NCBI GenBank assembly: GCA_001414485.1
Contig: LLEY01000270.1
Location: forward strand, 1-59,209
Length of the DNA: 59,209 bases
From: Calycina herbarum
Taxonomy: Eukaryota > Ascomycota > Leotiomycetes > Helotiales > Pezizellaceae
Direction of reading: 5' to 3'
Shown here: positions 36,496 to 48,110 of the stretch, in pieces
Layout: each line of letters starts with the position of its first letter
How positions within the stretch are numbered: position 1 is the stretch's first letter
Made by a program: the position numbers and the translations under genes
Notes under the pieces: generated by a model
The model's input: the letters and a program-made list of their open reading frames with translations, nothing else
What the model was told of the DNA's origin: nothing
Databases searched by the model: none

Positions 36496-38199
36496 GCTCT
36501 GTAAATATATAGAAGTTGTGGATGCGGGGTTGGATCAGTGGGGAAACTTGGAATGTTGGACGAAGCGTTTTAGATAGTGAATAAGATGGGAATTGGCAGA
36601 GAAATCTTGTTTTACTTTGAGCTGCTTATGACGCTTTGTGATACTTGGGTACAAATGCCATTTTGGGGGTCCGAAGACCCTTGATAGGTGGGACGTCATA
36701 TTGCAACTTTTAAGTGAATTTAGACCAATGAAATATAAGGGTCTTCTTTTAATGGCTTACAGAGGGGAGATCATTGGAGGAGATGAGGATGTTTGAGGTC
36801 AGAAGACAGGGGGAGGGAAAGCAGGTTTGTGGCTGAGGGGAAGGGTCTTGGCTGACGCGAAATGTGTGGAGGTGGGGTACTTGATTGGATGGGACCCAGA
36901 TGTTTCCGTAGGGCTGGGAATCGAGTTGTGGCTGGTGACTTGGTTTTTGGGGGATATTGCTTGGAGAGTAGAGAGTTGGTTTAGAGTTGGAAGGGATGAT
37001 GAGGATTCGGGAAGCCATGTGGTAAAGATGGGGAAAATGATGAGGGTGAGGGATCTTGGGAATCGGGATTGTGAGGTTGAGGGTTCGAGGTGAATGTTGT
37101 GAGAAGTGCAGTGCCAATGTACGATTTGGTTGGCTACGTCATCATTTCTGCAGTGTGAAGAGAATATTTAGGAGCGCAAACATCGTGATATATTGCATAA
37201 CTGGGCAGGGATTGGTTTCTGCAAATGGAATGATGAAAGTATGTACGTATCGTTGTACTATTATTTGCTGTTTGAACACCCAACGCTTGATGCGAGATGA
37301 GTGCTTTCCTCGCAGACTCACAGCAGACAATAGATTCTAGGATAATTGACGTGGTAGATGACTGTCCTGTAAGATCTAGCTAAACTGTTCTAAATCTTTA
37401 GGTTCAGAACAAGAGAGCTAGTCTATCGTGAGACCCCAGTCGATTCTCACATTTATCACGATACCATCGTAAAAGTAGCACTTGGCTGTTACTCCAGGTC
37501 TGCAGGACTTCCCAAGTACCTATGCAAATTTCATCAAGCAAACAGAAAATCCAAAACAGCTTTGAAGGGAAGATGTCAATTAGAAAATGGCAAAACACGA
37601 GTTTTTGAAAAGAGCATGACAATTCGAACGATTTCTCCAGAATTCAAGTTGAGTCGTTGAGTTCCAGCTTGTTGAGTTGTGGAGGTCGTCGTGAAAGCTG
37701 CCCGCGTGGGCTTCCTCACTGGGAATCTCTCAGAGAAAAACAACCATCTCACAAACATCAGGAAAAATTTCCGTCAAGATGAGAATTGGCTGCCAACAAG
37801 TACTTATGCAAACATTGTCTCACCGAAAGCCTCTCATGTCTTTGCCCAAGTACAGCCGCATTCCGCCCCAGCAATGACGTCTAGGGCCATGTACTACATC
37901 ATCCTTATTTACTATTGTACTCCAATAAAAGCCATGTAACTACCCCTCCATCCCAAGTTCAATTGGCCAATTAAGTAGTTTTGCGGAGCAAAACGTCCGT
38001 CATTGCCCCTGATTATGCTCAGGGATTCTGCTGAAAGATCCTTACGTCGTTGATTTTTCAGGTGCTATTTAGGATGAAGTGGTGTGTGAATTGGTTGAGA
38101 ATTTTGTTTCCCTTTTCCTTTTGAAATAATCTTTGCAATTTCTTAACAATCAATTGCAAATAAGGTACAGCAGACACACCAGCAACAACGTTTTTCACC
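36496..38199. other. Divergent intergenic region
   Basis: Between the small basic protein gene and the dehydrogenase gene. A 10-bp inverted repeat (GAAGACCCTT near 36674 and AAGGGTCTTC near 36739) is present. Frames near 36749-37117 are of low complexity and unsupported. Confidence 0.5.
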
Positions 38200-39212
38200 A
38201 TGTCTCAATTTGAAAAAGGTGGATAACTTTTCCTATGCTATAATTAAAGGGAAAATAAACTGACACATCCCCTCTCAGGTCACGAAGTTCCAGTTGCCCA
38301 TCAATCGGCGCCAGGAAAGCAACATGAAATGAAAGGTCCCGATCCCGTGAACGACCAACTACCCACCGGAGAAGGAGGCTACCAACCATATCTCGCAGCC
38401 GGAAAACTCAAGGGAAAGAAAGCCTTGATTACTGGTGGAGATAGTGGTATTGGAAGAGCAATTGCTATACTTTATGCTATGGAAGGAGCACAATCCACAA
38501 TCGTCTATCTAAAAGAGGAAGAGGAGGATGCACAGAAGACGAAGAGTTTAGTAGAGCAGAAAGGAGGAAAGGTCGAGTTGATCCAAGCGGATTTGAGGAG
38601 TAGTGAGAAATGCAAGGAGGTGGTTGAAAAAGCTAAGGAGGGGATGGGAGGGATTGATATTTTGATTTTGAATCATGGGTATCAGATGATGAAAGAGGAT
38701 ATTTCCGAGTTGAGCGAGTATGTCCCACCCATCTTTCCTCTTCCCTTACGTTTCCAGATTCCAGTACTAATCGAAAAATCAGAGAACAATGGCTCAACAC
38801 CTTCAACACAAATATCCACCCCTTCTTCTACCTCTCCAAATACACCATCCCCCACCTCTCATCGGGCTCAGCAATCATAACATGCGCCTCTGTAAATCCC
38901 TACATCGGCCGACCAGATCTTCTCGATTACACTTCCACCAAAGGTGCAATTGTAGCTTTCACACGAGCACTCTCGAACCAACAAATTGGAAATGGGATCC
39001 GAGTAAATTGTGTTTGTCCAGGACCGATTTGGACACCGTTGATCCCGGCTACTATGAATGAGAGAGCGCAGAAGGAGTTTACTAGTCCGATGGGACGGCC
39101 GGGACAACCTAGTGAGGTTGCTACTTGTTTTGTGTTTTTGGGGAGTGCGGATAGTGGGTTTATGAGTGGGCAGAGTTTGCATCCTAATGGAGGGGTTATT
39201 GTTGGGAGTTAG
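38200..39212 (+). CDS. Short-chain dehydrogenase/reductase
   Basis: 295-residue NAD(P)-dependent oxidoreductase from exons 38200-38218, 38279-38717 and 38783-39212. Classical SDR motifs: cofactor glycine motif TGGDSGIG at 58-65, NHG at 138-140 in place of NNAG, catalytic Ser189, and YTSTK with Tyr202 and Lys206, followed by RVNCVCPGPIWTPL. The roughly 45-residue N-terminal extension containing PDP and GGYQPYLAAGKLKGK is typical of the bacterial YghA/fungal glucose-dehydrogenase-like branch. The first exon is only 19 nt; the join (EKG|HEVPVAHQS) is supported by consensus splice ends and the correct frame. Cytosolic by absence of a targeting signal. Physiological substrate unknown. Confidence 0.92.
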
Positions 39213-39854
39213 GTGAGGATTATGATGATGACGAATTTGGAATTGAATTATGAATTTGCTTATGAATAGATATTGAGTAATGAAAGTATGAGTTTAACGG
39301 TTTTTGGACGCTGTTGAGCAACACTGAGGTACGGGGACGGAAAATCGTCCCATTTTGTCCCCCCAAAAATGGGTTTGAGTCCTAACTAAACCGTAACATT
39401 AGTTGCTTCTTCTATATGGTTTTTGTATACTTCTGTTGTCGCTTCTAGACGTTCTATTAGTCTTTTAGTAACAAATTAGGAGTTTTTTCCCCGTCCCTGT
39501 AGAGACCTCCCCTTCGTCATTTCAGAAAAGAAGTTGTAGAACAATTCCAGAGAAGTTTTAAAGTAACTGGAAACCCAATTCCTGAAATTATCCAAACTTC
39601 TTAGAGAATGGATTTAAATATCTACAAATTATTTTGAGAAGAGAAGTGCAACTAGAATATAGACCTCCCCTTCCGGAGATGGGGAAGCTCGTAACCGAAA
39701 TGTGGGGGTAGATCCCGAGGTCGGGAAATCCACGGTTACACTTCTCCAAGCTTCGACTGTGTGCATTTCGACCCTTTCTCCCACTCAACAACAAACCTCT
39801 TGCATTGTTTTCGGATTCTGCACACTCTTTTCACGCCATATGTAGCTTTCCGCG
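39213..39854. other. Intergenic region with MITE-like element
   Basis: Between two same-strand genes. Contains the 168-bp MITE candidate (39332-39499) and a second inverted pair (GAGAAGTGCAAC near 39638, GTTACACTTCTC near 39736) that could form a long hairpin. Confidence 0.5.
39332..39499. mobile_element. MITE-like element with TA target duplication
   Basis: 168 bp bounded by TA dinucleotides (39330-39331 and 39500-39501). The left end reads CGGGGACGGAAAA, and the right end, reverse-complemented, reads CAGGGACGGGGAAAA: one mismatch and a 2-bp gap over about 15 bp. No coding capacity. TA duplication and short terminal inverted repeats fit a non-autonomous Tc1/mariner/pogo-type element. Confidence 0.5.
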
Positions 39855-41202
39855 ATGAAGGGTCTTGCCACTGGCTTGCCAAAGCAATGTAGCTTCCACG
39901 CTGCTCCAGGGAAATCCCTCACCGGAGTTGTGTGTCACAGAACCTCTTTGAGCTATTCACAACATCCCCAATCGCTTGGAAGTTCGCAGAGAATTCGACA
40001 TGTTTCGAGTAAAGCTAAGGGACCGAGGACTGCTATATTCTTTCCTGGTATGCTTCCTTCTCTCGTTCTTGAATTGGATTGAAGGGGGGATTTGGACTAA
40101 TAACCGGGAAACAGGACAAGGAGTTCAAAGAGTCGGCATGCTCACACCGTGGCTCAAAGCCTTTCCCGCAACTGCCAAACCAGCAGTCGAAGAAATCGAC
40201 CATCTGCTAGGCTATAAGCTCTCGAAAATAATAGAGGAAGGACCGAATAGCACACTCACCGCCACAGAAAACTCCCAACCCGCAATAATGGCCTCCTCCC
40301 TCCTCATCCTGCGAATCCTCGAACGCGATTTCGGTTTCAAAACCGCAGAAAGAGTCGATGTCACACTAGGTCATTCTCTCGGAGAATTCGCTGCGCTAGT
40401 TGCTGGAGGATTCGTTTCCTTTGAAGATAGTCTATACCTTGTCCGCAAACGAGCAGAAGCAATGGCAGAATGTTCACGTCGAGCCTGTTCCGAATTCGGT
40501 GGAGAATACGGAATGGTAGCCCTAGTAACAGAGCCCAATCACCTCGTCCCATTAATCGAATCGATCCACGAATTCCTCGGTTTCCACAGCGCGGGGTCGA
40601 TATCCGAAAGCGCACAGGATGTCCCGCCTATCCAACAGGTTCTTATTGCGAATATCAATAGTAAGAACCAGATTGTTCTTAGTGGGAATATTGAGAGGAT
40701 CAAGACTTTGCTCACGCATGTGAGACAGTTTGGGGGTCATGATCCGAGGGCTGTGAGATTGAAGAGTGATAGTCCTTTTCATAGTCCTTTGATGAAACCT
40801 GCTGCTAGTGCGATGAGGAAGATGCTGGATGGGAAGAGTAGGGTTAAGGGGAGGGAGGGGGAGGATATCGTTTCGTTCCCCGGAAAAATGGAGTGTATTT
40901 CTAACGTGAGCGCGAGACCTTTTGAGAGTAAGGAAGCTTTGAAGGATCTTTGGGCTAGACAGTGTGTGGAAACTGTTAGATGGTGGGATTCGATCAAATA
41001 CCTGGACCAGGAACAGCATGTTCGACGTTGGATTGGCATTGGACCTGGCAAGGTGGGGAGAAATTTGGTGGGAAAAGAGGTTGGAATGCGTGGGAAAGAT
41101 GTTGTGAAAGGGGGCGGTGTTTGGGGAATCAGTGACCCAAAGGAGATTGAGGAAGTTTTGAGAGCTTTGGAGGAGACAGAGACAATTGGGGATGAGGACT
41201 GA
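39855..41202 (+). CDS. MCT1: Mitochondrial malonyl-CoA:ACP transacylase
   Basis: Transfers malonyl from CoA to acyl carrier protein for mitochondrial type II fatty acid synthesis, which supplies octanoate for lipoic acid. 426 residues from exons 39855-40047 and 40115-41202; the join restores the family motif FFPGQGVQRVGM. Active-site Ser152 lies in the GHSLGEFAAL elbow and the partner histidine (His287) in SPFHSPLM; the substrate arginine region is RKRAEAM. The first about 50 residues are basic, Ser-rich and free of acidic residues, as expected of a mitochondrial presequence. Yeast Mct1 is about 360 residues; the extra length is the presequence plus small loops. Confidence 0.93.
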
Positions 41203-42258
41203 TTGTGGAACTTTAACTTGGTATTGAAAAAAGGTACTGTCGGGGCGTTTGGACAGGGAAATGAGTACATGATTACCTAAAGCAAAGCTGCAAATATACC
41301 CCTTTTTAGAAACTCTTAGCAAGAAACAAGTCACCATCGCTGTGCTTAGGAAAGTCTCACATGAGTACTGAATAAAGTTAATTACAGTTGACTTTGTTGA
41401 TTATCCGAGTTGGCTTGTCAAATTGGAACGACATGTTTGATTTTCAAGTTCCACAAGAAGTCTGAAACCCATTGAACTTCTTTGCTCTGCGGGATATTGA
41501 GCAATTTGAGCTAGGTAAATTCAGATAGGAGGGAGCATCTCGGTGATAAGAAGCTACTCAAGATTGAATCACGTTTATGCTCCAAAGTCTGTGAGTGGCC
41601 AGAATCCCGAGGTAACACGGGGGGCGGGGAGTATTGGTTGATTATTCAGCTACTCGATATCACCTGTGCGAGATAAAAGTGAACTTTATGCAAAGCAACA
41701 GAACTTAAGGTGATAAAAATGTTTGGATTCAAAGTAACAAATCGGTTTCTTCTCCCAGTATTCTAGCAACCCAGAACCGCGGTGTAAGCGGCACTAGATG
41801 GTTAAAGATAGTTTGTGTGGAGGGGTAAAGATGAAGGGAACTAATTATGAAGAAGGGGAAAACCTCATCGCTTCTAAAGATGCATTTGAAGCGAAACTTG
41901 GCGCCCGATGTCTAACGCCTGCCATGATAAGTGTGAATGCCATTTTTTTTCGCGCCAATGTACAAACCAGAATGCTACAAACCCGAGAACGCCCTGAGAT
42001 ATTGATGTTTGTGTTGGCCTCCCTCGCTCGTGAGTAGAGGTGTGGTTGTGTAATGATACCTCCGCAATTCCAAGCCGCGCCCGTGGTATATGTTGTAATG
42101 AAAACAGCCGCTGTGTAAAACTCCTCCCCATTTCGTCTCAATAAGTATGTTGCCAAAGAGTGACATCCCACGTGCAAAGATGTCTCCATCCCAAATCATC
42201 TCAAGTGAGTCGCCTCTCCACAAGAAGAGACGCCCTCAACTCCATACTGTAGTCATGC
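41203..42258. other. Convergent intergenic region
   Basis: Lies between the 3' ends of MCT1 and the KPWE-domain gene. Short frames at 41798-42223 have no recognisable motif. A CACGTG occurs near 42169. Nothing else seen. Confidence 0.45.
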
Positions 42259-43135
42259 TTATGAAGTCGAATTGACGGGCATATCCTCTTCGGGCAACTC
42301 CTGCACAATGTAATTGTCTCTTCTGTCGCCAAAAGTACCCTCGCCCGGACCGTTGAGGATGATTTCTTCGGGAATATCCTTCTCCCATGGCTTTCTTCTT
42401 CGAGGTTGCGTGGGCTTGCTGGCGAGATGGGGTACCGTGATGGAGGGGATGTCTCGGATTCCTGGAATGGGTGCGCCGGAGGTGATGAGTTCAATGATTT
42501 CAGCGAAGGTGGGTGGGTAAGGTGCGGATGCTTCTTGGGTGGGAGGAAGTTGAAGTTCATGAGTTGGATGTGGATTGGAGGACTCGGGTTTTGGGGCATC
42601 CGAATTGACTCCTTGACTTGAAGCTGAAGAGGGGTCTTTCTGAGAGTCCGGACCCGAGGAGTTTGCTGAAGGTGTACTCATGTTGGCGGTGGAAAATGAA
42701 GTTGGTATTGAGGTTTGAGAGAACCGCTCGGGATAATTGTTGGTTAAGTATGTTTTGTAGGAATCAAAGTCAATGGTTGTCTTTTCCTTCCGGGATAAAT
42801 AGAAGCACTGCGCTCGGATTGTGAGGTCTTGTACTTGGGATGGAGCAGGATTTGGTCCTAAGATGGCAACGAGGCCTCCCTGTGGTGGAATTGTTTAGCC
42901 CGGTATCGGTTGTTGAGCATGAACGTGGGGCAAGATGTAAATGTGGTTATTCACTCAAGATAAAAGTGGGTTCTATACAGAACGTGGTGGAACGAGATTG
43001 ACTCTATTCAAGTGCCGAGGATAGCCTCGAATCTCCCAGTAAACTTACCTGGAATTGTTTATCGTTCTCCCAATCGTAATTCTCAAGTTTCTGGAAGATA
43101 TCATTATCCCCAGTAACCTCTGAAGAATTTGCCAT
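42259..43135 (-). CDS. KPWE-domain protein, Pex39-like candidate peroxin
   Basis: 235 residues from exons 43135-43049 and 42879-42259. The N-terminal half (LENYDWENDKQFQ|GGLVAILGPN, then VQDLTIRAQCFYLSRKE and DFDSYKTYL) is a conserved fungal module. The C-terminal half has a Pro/Ser linker followed by FAEIIELITSGAPIPGI and RRRKPWEKD. The pattern (F)xxLIxxGxPxPGI plus a K/RPWE motif is that of the PEX14-like KPWE domain, and of the recently described cytosolic peroxin Pex39, which assists Pex7-dependent import of PTS2 proteins. No membrane segment or signal, consistent with a soluble factor. The naming rests on remembered motif patterns, so I leave the symbol empty. The divergent neighbour is Scd6. 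Confidence 0.8.
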
Positions 43136-43551
43136 TGTGCTTTGCTTTGTAATGTTTAGGTGGTTGAGGGTGCACAATAACCTTGAATAGCCTTGGATTG
43201 AGGGGTTCAATGTTGTTGTTGATCCCAAGTAAGGCTGAGTTCGATTCACTAGCCGATTGAATCCAAAGGTGAGAACCTGTTCTCCACCAATACCCATCAA
43301 GTCACGTGTAGCGGTGAACCCACTTGTGGTTAGGCGAGGCGACAAAGGTCAAACCCCAGCCTTTTTCCTTAACCATCACACAAACCTCAACCCATTCTCT
43401 CATCCGCAAACACCTTTCTCCCTCTTCTTTTCTTTCGCGATATTGTTCGCTGCATCATTGTGCGCGTGCAGACTACAGCTACTGCTCTCCTCCCATATCC
43501 CTTTGTCCCTTTTCAAGCTTGCTGTGAGCTCTTCGCAGTCCCCGCAACACC
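43136..43551. promoter_or_regulatory. Short bidirectional promoter with CACGTG box
   Basis: Only 416 bp separate the divergent start codons of the KPWE-domain gene and SCD6. A palindromic E-box (TCACGTG, 43302-43308) lies 167 bp from the left start. The right half is pyrimidine-rich (CTCTTCTTTTCTTTCG), typical of fungal core promoters. In ascomycetes CACGTG is bound by bHLH factors such as Cbf1 and Pho4; which one acts here is unknown. Confidence 0.55.
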
Positions 43552-45519
43552 ATGTCTGAATTCTTAGGGTAAGATCACAGCCTGGATCCAATTCAGATTA
43601 GCTGGAAGCTAACATGCGCCGATTGAAGAGCGAGGATATCTCTGGTATCCCGGAGCGACATTAGGTAAGAGACTTCCTGCTCCGACTTGATTTTTCACGC
43701 GCGCTGACTTGGTCAACACAGATATGTTGGCACACTCCACGAGATCAACTCAGAGGCCTCGACGGTCGCACTAGAGAATGTATCATCATTTGGTACAGAA
43801 GGGCGAAAGCAGAACCCCGAAGAAGAAATCGCGCCTTCCGATAGCGTCTACGAATACATTGTCTTCCGCGGTAGTGATGTGAAGGATCTGCGCATCGAAA
43901 AACCAGCCAGTCCAGAGCCCAAACGTCCCCAGGTCCCCAATGACCCTGCTATCCTCGGTGTAAGTCATACTTCTTTCACGTATCGAATACCTTCTTCGAC
44001 CTCGTCCTGCTTATGTGATGAAAAATTCCGGATGTTAACTCATATTGTCTCCGAGAGCGCAAAACCATGTGGAGATTTCCGTTGCCTTCCTTCTGATTAA
44101 AGCTATACATATATAAATCTGTTTGAGAATTGAACATGCAACATCATACTGATATCTTGTACGCAGGGAACTCGGCCAGCACCTCAAGCTCAAACTTCTC
44201 AAGGTCCTCTAAGACAAGCTACGAATCCACAACAAGGTCCTTCGCCGGCAGCTCCCCAACAACAACAGCCAGGTCTACCACCGGGTGTTCCTCCATATCC
44301 TCAACTCCAACAATTCCCTTCACCGTTCTATCCTCCTCCGCCAGCCGGATGGGGACGCGCTGGTCCTCCAGGCCCTTCAGGCTATCCTGGGATGCCACCG
44401 TTTGGTGCTCCACCTGGTTGGTATCCACCTCCAGGACAAGGGTTCCAACCTTTCCCATACGGTTATCCTCCACCACCGGGTCAATTCCAACAAGGCCAGC
44501 AAGGTCAACCACCCAAGCCTGCACCAATTGGTCCTGGCGCAAACAAGCAAGCTGCACCAGGTCCAGTTGCTCAGCCAAATGACAAGCAAAGCGAACCAAA
44601 GAGCTTGGCCAAGCCGGCGGAAATGGCTGCTGCCGCTGTTCAGAAGGCTCCTACACCAAAACCCTCTCCTCCCACTACCCAAGATACTGAATCAAAGCCA
44701 TCCACTTCGCAAAACAACACACCTGCTGGTCCATCGAAGCTAACTCCAAGTGGCCCTAAAAACAACAATCGCATTCAGCCAGCACTCCCATTGCAAAGTC
44801 CAGCCGCCCCCAAGGTTTCATTGGCTAATGTCGCAAACACAACTACTAGTACCGAGTCAACTCTCAAGGATGCGACTGCTGCTGCAACCGCTGCTGTGGC
44901 CGCGGCGATGGCTAAACTTCCATCTGCCGGTGGACAGGCAAATGGAAACAACGTGGACAACTTGTCAAAGAAGGTCAACGAGATGAGAGTTAATGAACCA
45001 ACTCGTGCTCCTCGTCAGCCAACTGGCGCGAGTGGTTTCAACACAGGCAGAGCACCACGCGGTGGACGAGGTGGTGCGAGAGGTGGTGCTGTTCCAAAAG
45101 TGGAAGTTCCAGCCACCGATTTCGATTTTGCAGAGTCCAATGCGAAGTTCAACAAGCAAGACTTGGTAAAGGAGGCTATTGCTGGATCACCAGGAGAGCA
45201 TGTCCCAGAAGCTTCACCCGAACCAGAAACACCAGTGGGGGGATATAATAAATCAACTTCATTCTTCGATAACATCTCATCTGAGAGCAAGGATCGAGCT
45301 GATGCCGGAAGCTCAAGACCAGGTGGACGAGAGTGGCGCGGTGAAGAGCAAAAGAAGAATCTTGAGACCTTTGGCCAAGGTAGTGTTGATAATGGCTACC
45401 GAGGCGGTTATCGTGGACGAGGACGTGGACGTGGATATCGAGGCCGCGGATATGGAGGTCAAACACGTGGCCGAGGAGGTTATCGTGGACGGGGCGATGC
45501 ACAAACCACTGTGCAATAA
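43552..45519 (+). CDS. SCD6: Scd6/Sum2-type LSm14 translational repressor and decapping activator
   Basis: RNA-granule protein that binds eIF4G/decapping factors and represses translation. 547 residues from exons 43552-43568, 43629-43664, 43722-43959 and 44167-45519; the first two exons are 17 and 36 nt. Residues 1-78 are the LSm14 domain (MSEFLGARISLVSRSDIRYV, then GTLHEINSEASTVALENV, then VYEYIVFRGSDVKDL). A long Pro/Gln/Gly-rich region follows (about 98-320). The FDF motif is ATDFDFAESNAKFN near 413, with an FFD box (SFFDNISSES) near 461, a TFG box (LETFGQG) near 498 and a C-terminal RGG tract (about 505-540), in the order of the Scd6/Rap55/LSM14 family. RGG arginines are likely methylated. 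The third intron (207 nt) was placed so that TRPAPQAQTSQGP stays in frame. Confidence 0.95.
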
Positions 45520-46708
45520 TTCCAATAATGGACTGGACTCCCAAAACGCCTAATGACGAATCGAAATTTCTTTTGCGTTGTATCAAAAGTTGCTAGCGAC
45601 GAATTCACTATTTCGGAAAAGACGATCGATATCCTTTTTACCAGGCTTGGGTATCACATAATGCTACCATGAGCAGCATCATGGTAGTATTTCGGTGTGC
45701 TTGTGTTTATTATTGATTCTTTTCTTTTCTTTCTCCTTTTAAACTGTACCATCAGGGACAAGTTACGGACTCTATCGCTGCAGGGTATAACGAAAATTAC
45801 CGAATATGTGCAACGATGTTGGTTGGATGGCGCTTAGCGAGGTCTGATCTTGAATGACTGAAGGTGGAGCCACAGATAACGAACGGAGTAAAGGGGTCAG
45901 CTTGCTATTCAAAGCACTGTTTCTCTCATAAGGGCGGAATGAGTGTATACCATGATGTGAGTGAGGGATGAGATAATAATAATGGGTTTTGAGGGCCTAA
46001 ATGGGTGTGGGCTGGGCACGATTAGTTACGGATTTTGCGCACCACACGCATGGAAAATCAATAAACAAACCTTCATACCGCACTATCTCTATCTGCTACT
46101 TGTGTTATGATTGTTGTCTCGTTGTTCCAACTTTGTAGGATAATCTAAACTATTAACCTGTATGATTTAGGAGAATGGAAGCTCATTGTTCCAGATACCT
46201 GGGACAACATTTTAAATTGGTCCAAGCTTTTAGGGTAATTTACTCGATTTACCCTAGAAAACTCGAACAGTGAGCTGGATAGGCAGGTACGAATTTGATG
46301 TGTGTCCATCCGTTATGGATTCCCTCGTCATGCGTTTTTGTTCAATCCAACAACAACAAAGGAAAGTCCTCCGAGATTTCTCGTACATTTCACTGCTCTT
46401 GAACTGGATTTGCGCTTTCCTGGAATGGGACCAGCAAATGTTGCTATTATTTGGAATAAGGAGAAACTGGATTATTCTAAATCTTTGGAATAATAATTGC
46501 GATTATCCCACGCCGATTCACACAATACCTAGAAAAGGCAAGAGCGCGTATACTACATATGCATTTTTATTATCTATAGTAACCTTCCTATCAATCCCTC
46601 CAAGTTCTCTGTCATTGAAATGCACAGGCGAAAATGGCCCTTCATGCGGTTCTTGAACGACTTTTCCATGTTTCCATGAGAGTCGACATCTGTTCTTATT
46701 CTCTCAAC
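45520..46708. other. Convergent intergenic region
   Basis: Contains one copy of a dispersed repeat (46211-46312) and related TTGTTCCA..TAGGATAAT fragments from 46116. Frames at 46270-46656 have no recognisable motif. No gene supported. Confidence 0.5.
46211..46312 (+). repeat. Dispersed repeat, copy 1
   Basis: Shares, in the same order as 57873-57977: AAATTG(G/T)TCCAAG, TTTAGG(G/A)TAATTTAC, TTACCCTAGAAA, (A/C)TAGGCAGG(T/C)ACGAA and TGTCCATC. A partial third match (TTGTTCCA..GTAGGATAAT) starts at 46116. No coding capacity. Confidence 0.6.
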
Positions 46709-47359
46709 TTAAATCAACTCTGTTTTCGCAATATCCACGAACTCACTCTTCTTTGGGGTATTGGTGCAGCAAAGCAAAAGTCCCGCATCATCAGAACACT
46801 CAACATCCCCTTCCTTCTCGCCGGCCTTGTTCAATGTCTTTTTCTCCCAAGCCGGACAGGCCTTATTGTCTTCAGATATCGGTTTCAGATGCTCGACGAT
46901 GGTGATCGTTCTCTTCATGGTATTCCAATCGTCATGGTGTGAGACGCTTTCATATCTCTCATCGAACTTCTCTTTGTTGTCTGATTCTGGGATCTGACTA
47001 ATTCTCGAGTGTAAAAGGTCGATGGACTTTCGAAGGCTTTCGCAAGGGACGGGATTAGGATGTTTCTTGCTGAAAGCGATGCAGGTGAAGACTATTGTGA
47101 CAAAGACCAGTAGGGTTATCAGGGCAGCACCGAGCCAGGTTGCAATGAACCAGAAGATGTTGGAGAGTGTGGCGAAGAATGTGGGCTTTGGTACAAAAGC
47201 GGTTTTCTCCACGAATTTAATGATTGTTTGAGGCGTGGTTGTGTTGGTGAGTGTATGGCAGTATTTGAGGAGGCCAGGAGTGTTTTTTGTGAGGTCGAGA
47301 TGGAGACCGGGCATGATTCTGTCGAGGCCCAGCTTGAAGACAGGGTTTGGGCAAGGCAT
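46709..47359 (-). CDS. Small membrane protein, paralog 1
   Basis: Intronless, 216 residues, start at the only suitable ATG (47359). The N-terminal 65 residues contain KNTPGLLKYCHTLTNT. A single hydrophobic stretch at about 68-96 (WLGAALITLLVFVTIVFTCI) is followed by a charged tail with CESLRKSIDLL (106-116), DERYESVSHHDD (133-144) and KRTITIVEHL (149-158). The positive residues after the helix (SKKH) suggest the C-terminal domain faces the cytosol. Three blocks are shared with the gene at 48111-48665, 0.75 kb away on the same strand, so the two are tandem paralogs. I recognise no known family. The last 60 residues are Cys- and Lys-rich and not shared. Confidence 0.7.
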   Translation of the reverse strand: MPCPNPVFKLGLDRIMPGLHLDLTKNTPGLLKYCHTLTNTTTPQTIIKFVEKTAFVPKPTFFATLSNIFWFIATWLGAALITLLVFVTIVFTCIAFSKKHPNPVPCESLRKSIDLLHSRISQIPESDNKEKFDERYESVSHHDDWNTMKRTITIVEHLKPISEDNKACPAWEKKTLNKAGEKEGDVECSDDAGLLLCCTNTPKKSEFVDIAKTELI

Positions 47360-48110
47360 GGTGGGCAGTCGTTTGGGTGTTTGTTTGATGTGGTGATTGA
47401 TGGAATGATAAATTGATGTGGATGGATTTCGTATGGATGCGAGGGGACATGGGAAGATATATGCGGGAGTGTAGGGCGGTGTTAGCGTGAGCTTACCGCT
47501 ATAATGCTACGCTAAAACCCCGAGTCTTACTGGAAACAGGGGTGAATTTCTAAGCCTCACTAGCAAGTCAAGCAAGCTATTTAGGAAAATCACAATTATC
47601 GCAACATAATTTAATAAGAATCGTGTTCCGACACTCCTTTTAAGCCTAGGAAAGAGCCCATTTCTAGAGGTGGGCACTGTTGCCTAGGTGTGAGAATGGT
47701 GGCGCAGCCACTCACAATTTCACGTCAAAAAAACGAGATTGAGGTAAATACTCTTAGTTTAGTTTCTCCGGTTGTACAGCGCATCGGTGAATTACATGTT
47801 CTGTCGATCTTGCTTATACTGAAGGAGAATAATCAGCTGTAGTCTCCAGACACTTTCCATTATCTAATTGTTCTCGCACTCTTAGACGAATCAAAATAAC
47901 CTTCAATGTTCTAGCTCTTTAGGGCAATTGAAATCTTACTTGAACAATATGGAACGGAGTAGAATAGAATTGTTGCCACTTTACGAATTCCGGTACACTG
48001 GAGAAGTGCGAGTTTTGACTGCAAGGCTGGTGAGATTATTCTTATTATACAAAAGAAATTACAGAAAATTGTTATCCATCCTGTAGGTGTGATTGGCACC
48101 TTCAAACCTC
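47360..48110. other. Spacer between the two paralogs
   Basis: 751 bp on the upstream side of paralog 1 and the 3' side of paralog 2. A small hairpin (GTGGCGCAGCCAC, about 47700) is visible. No gene supported. Confidence 0.4.

Noticed and set aside
39636..39748. Second MITE from the GAGAAGTGCAAC inverted pair
   Set aside because: Arms are only about 12 bp with a mismatch and there is no target duplication at the ends.
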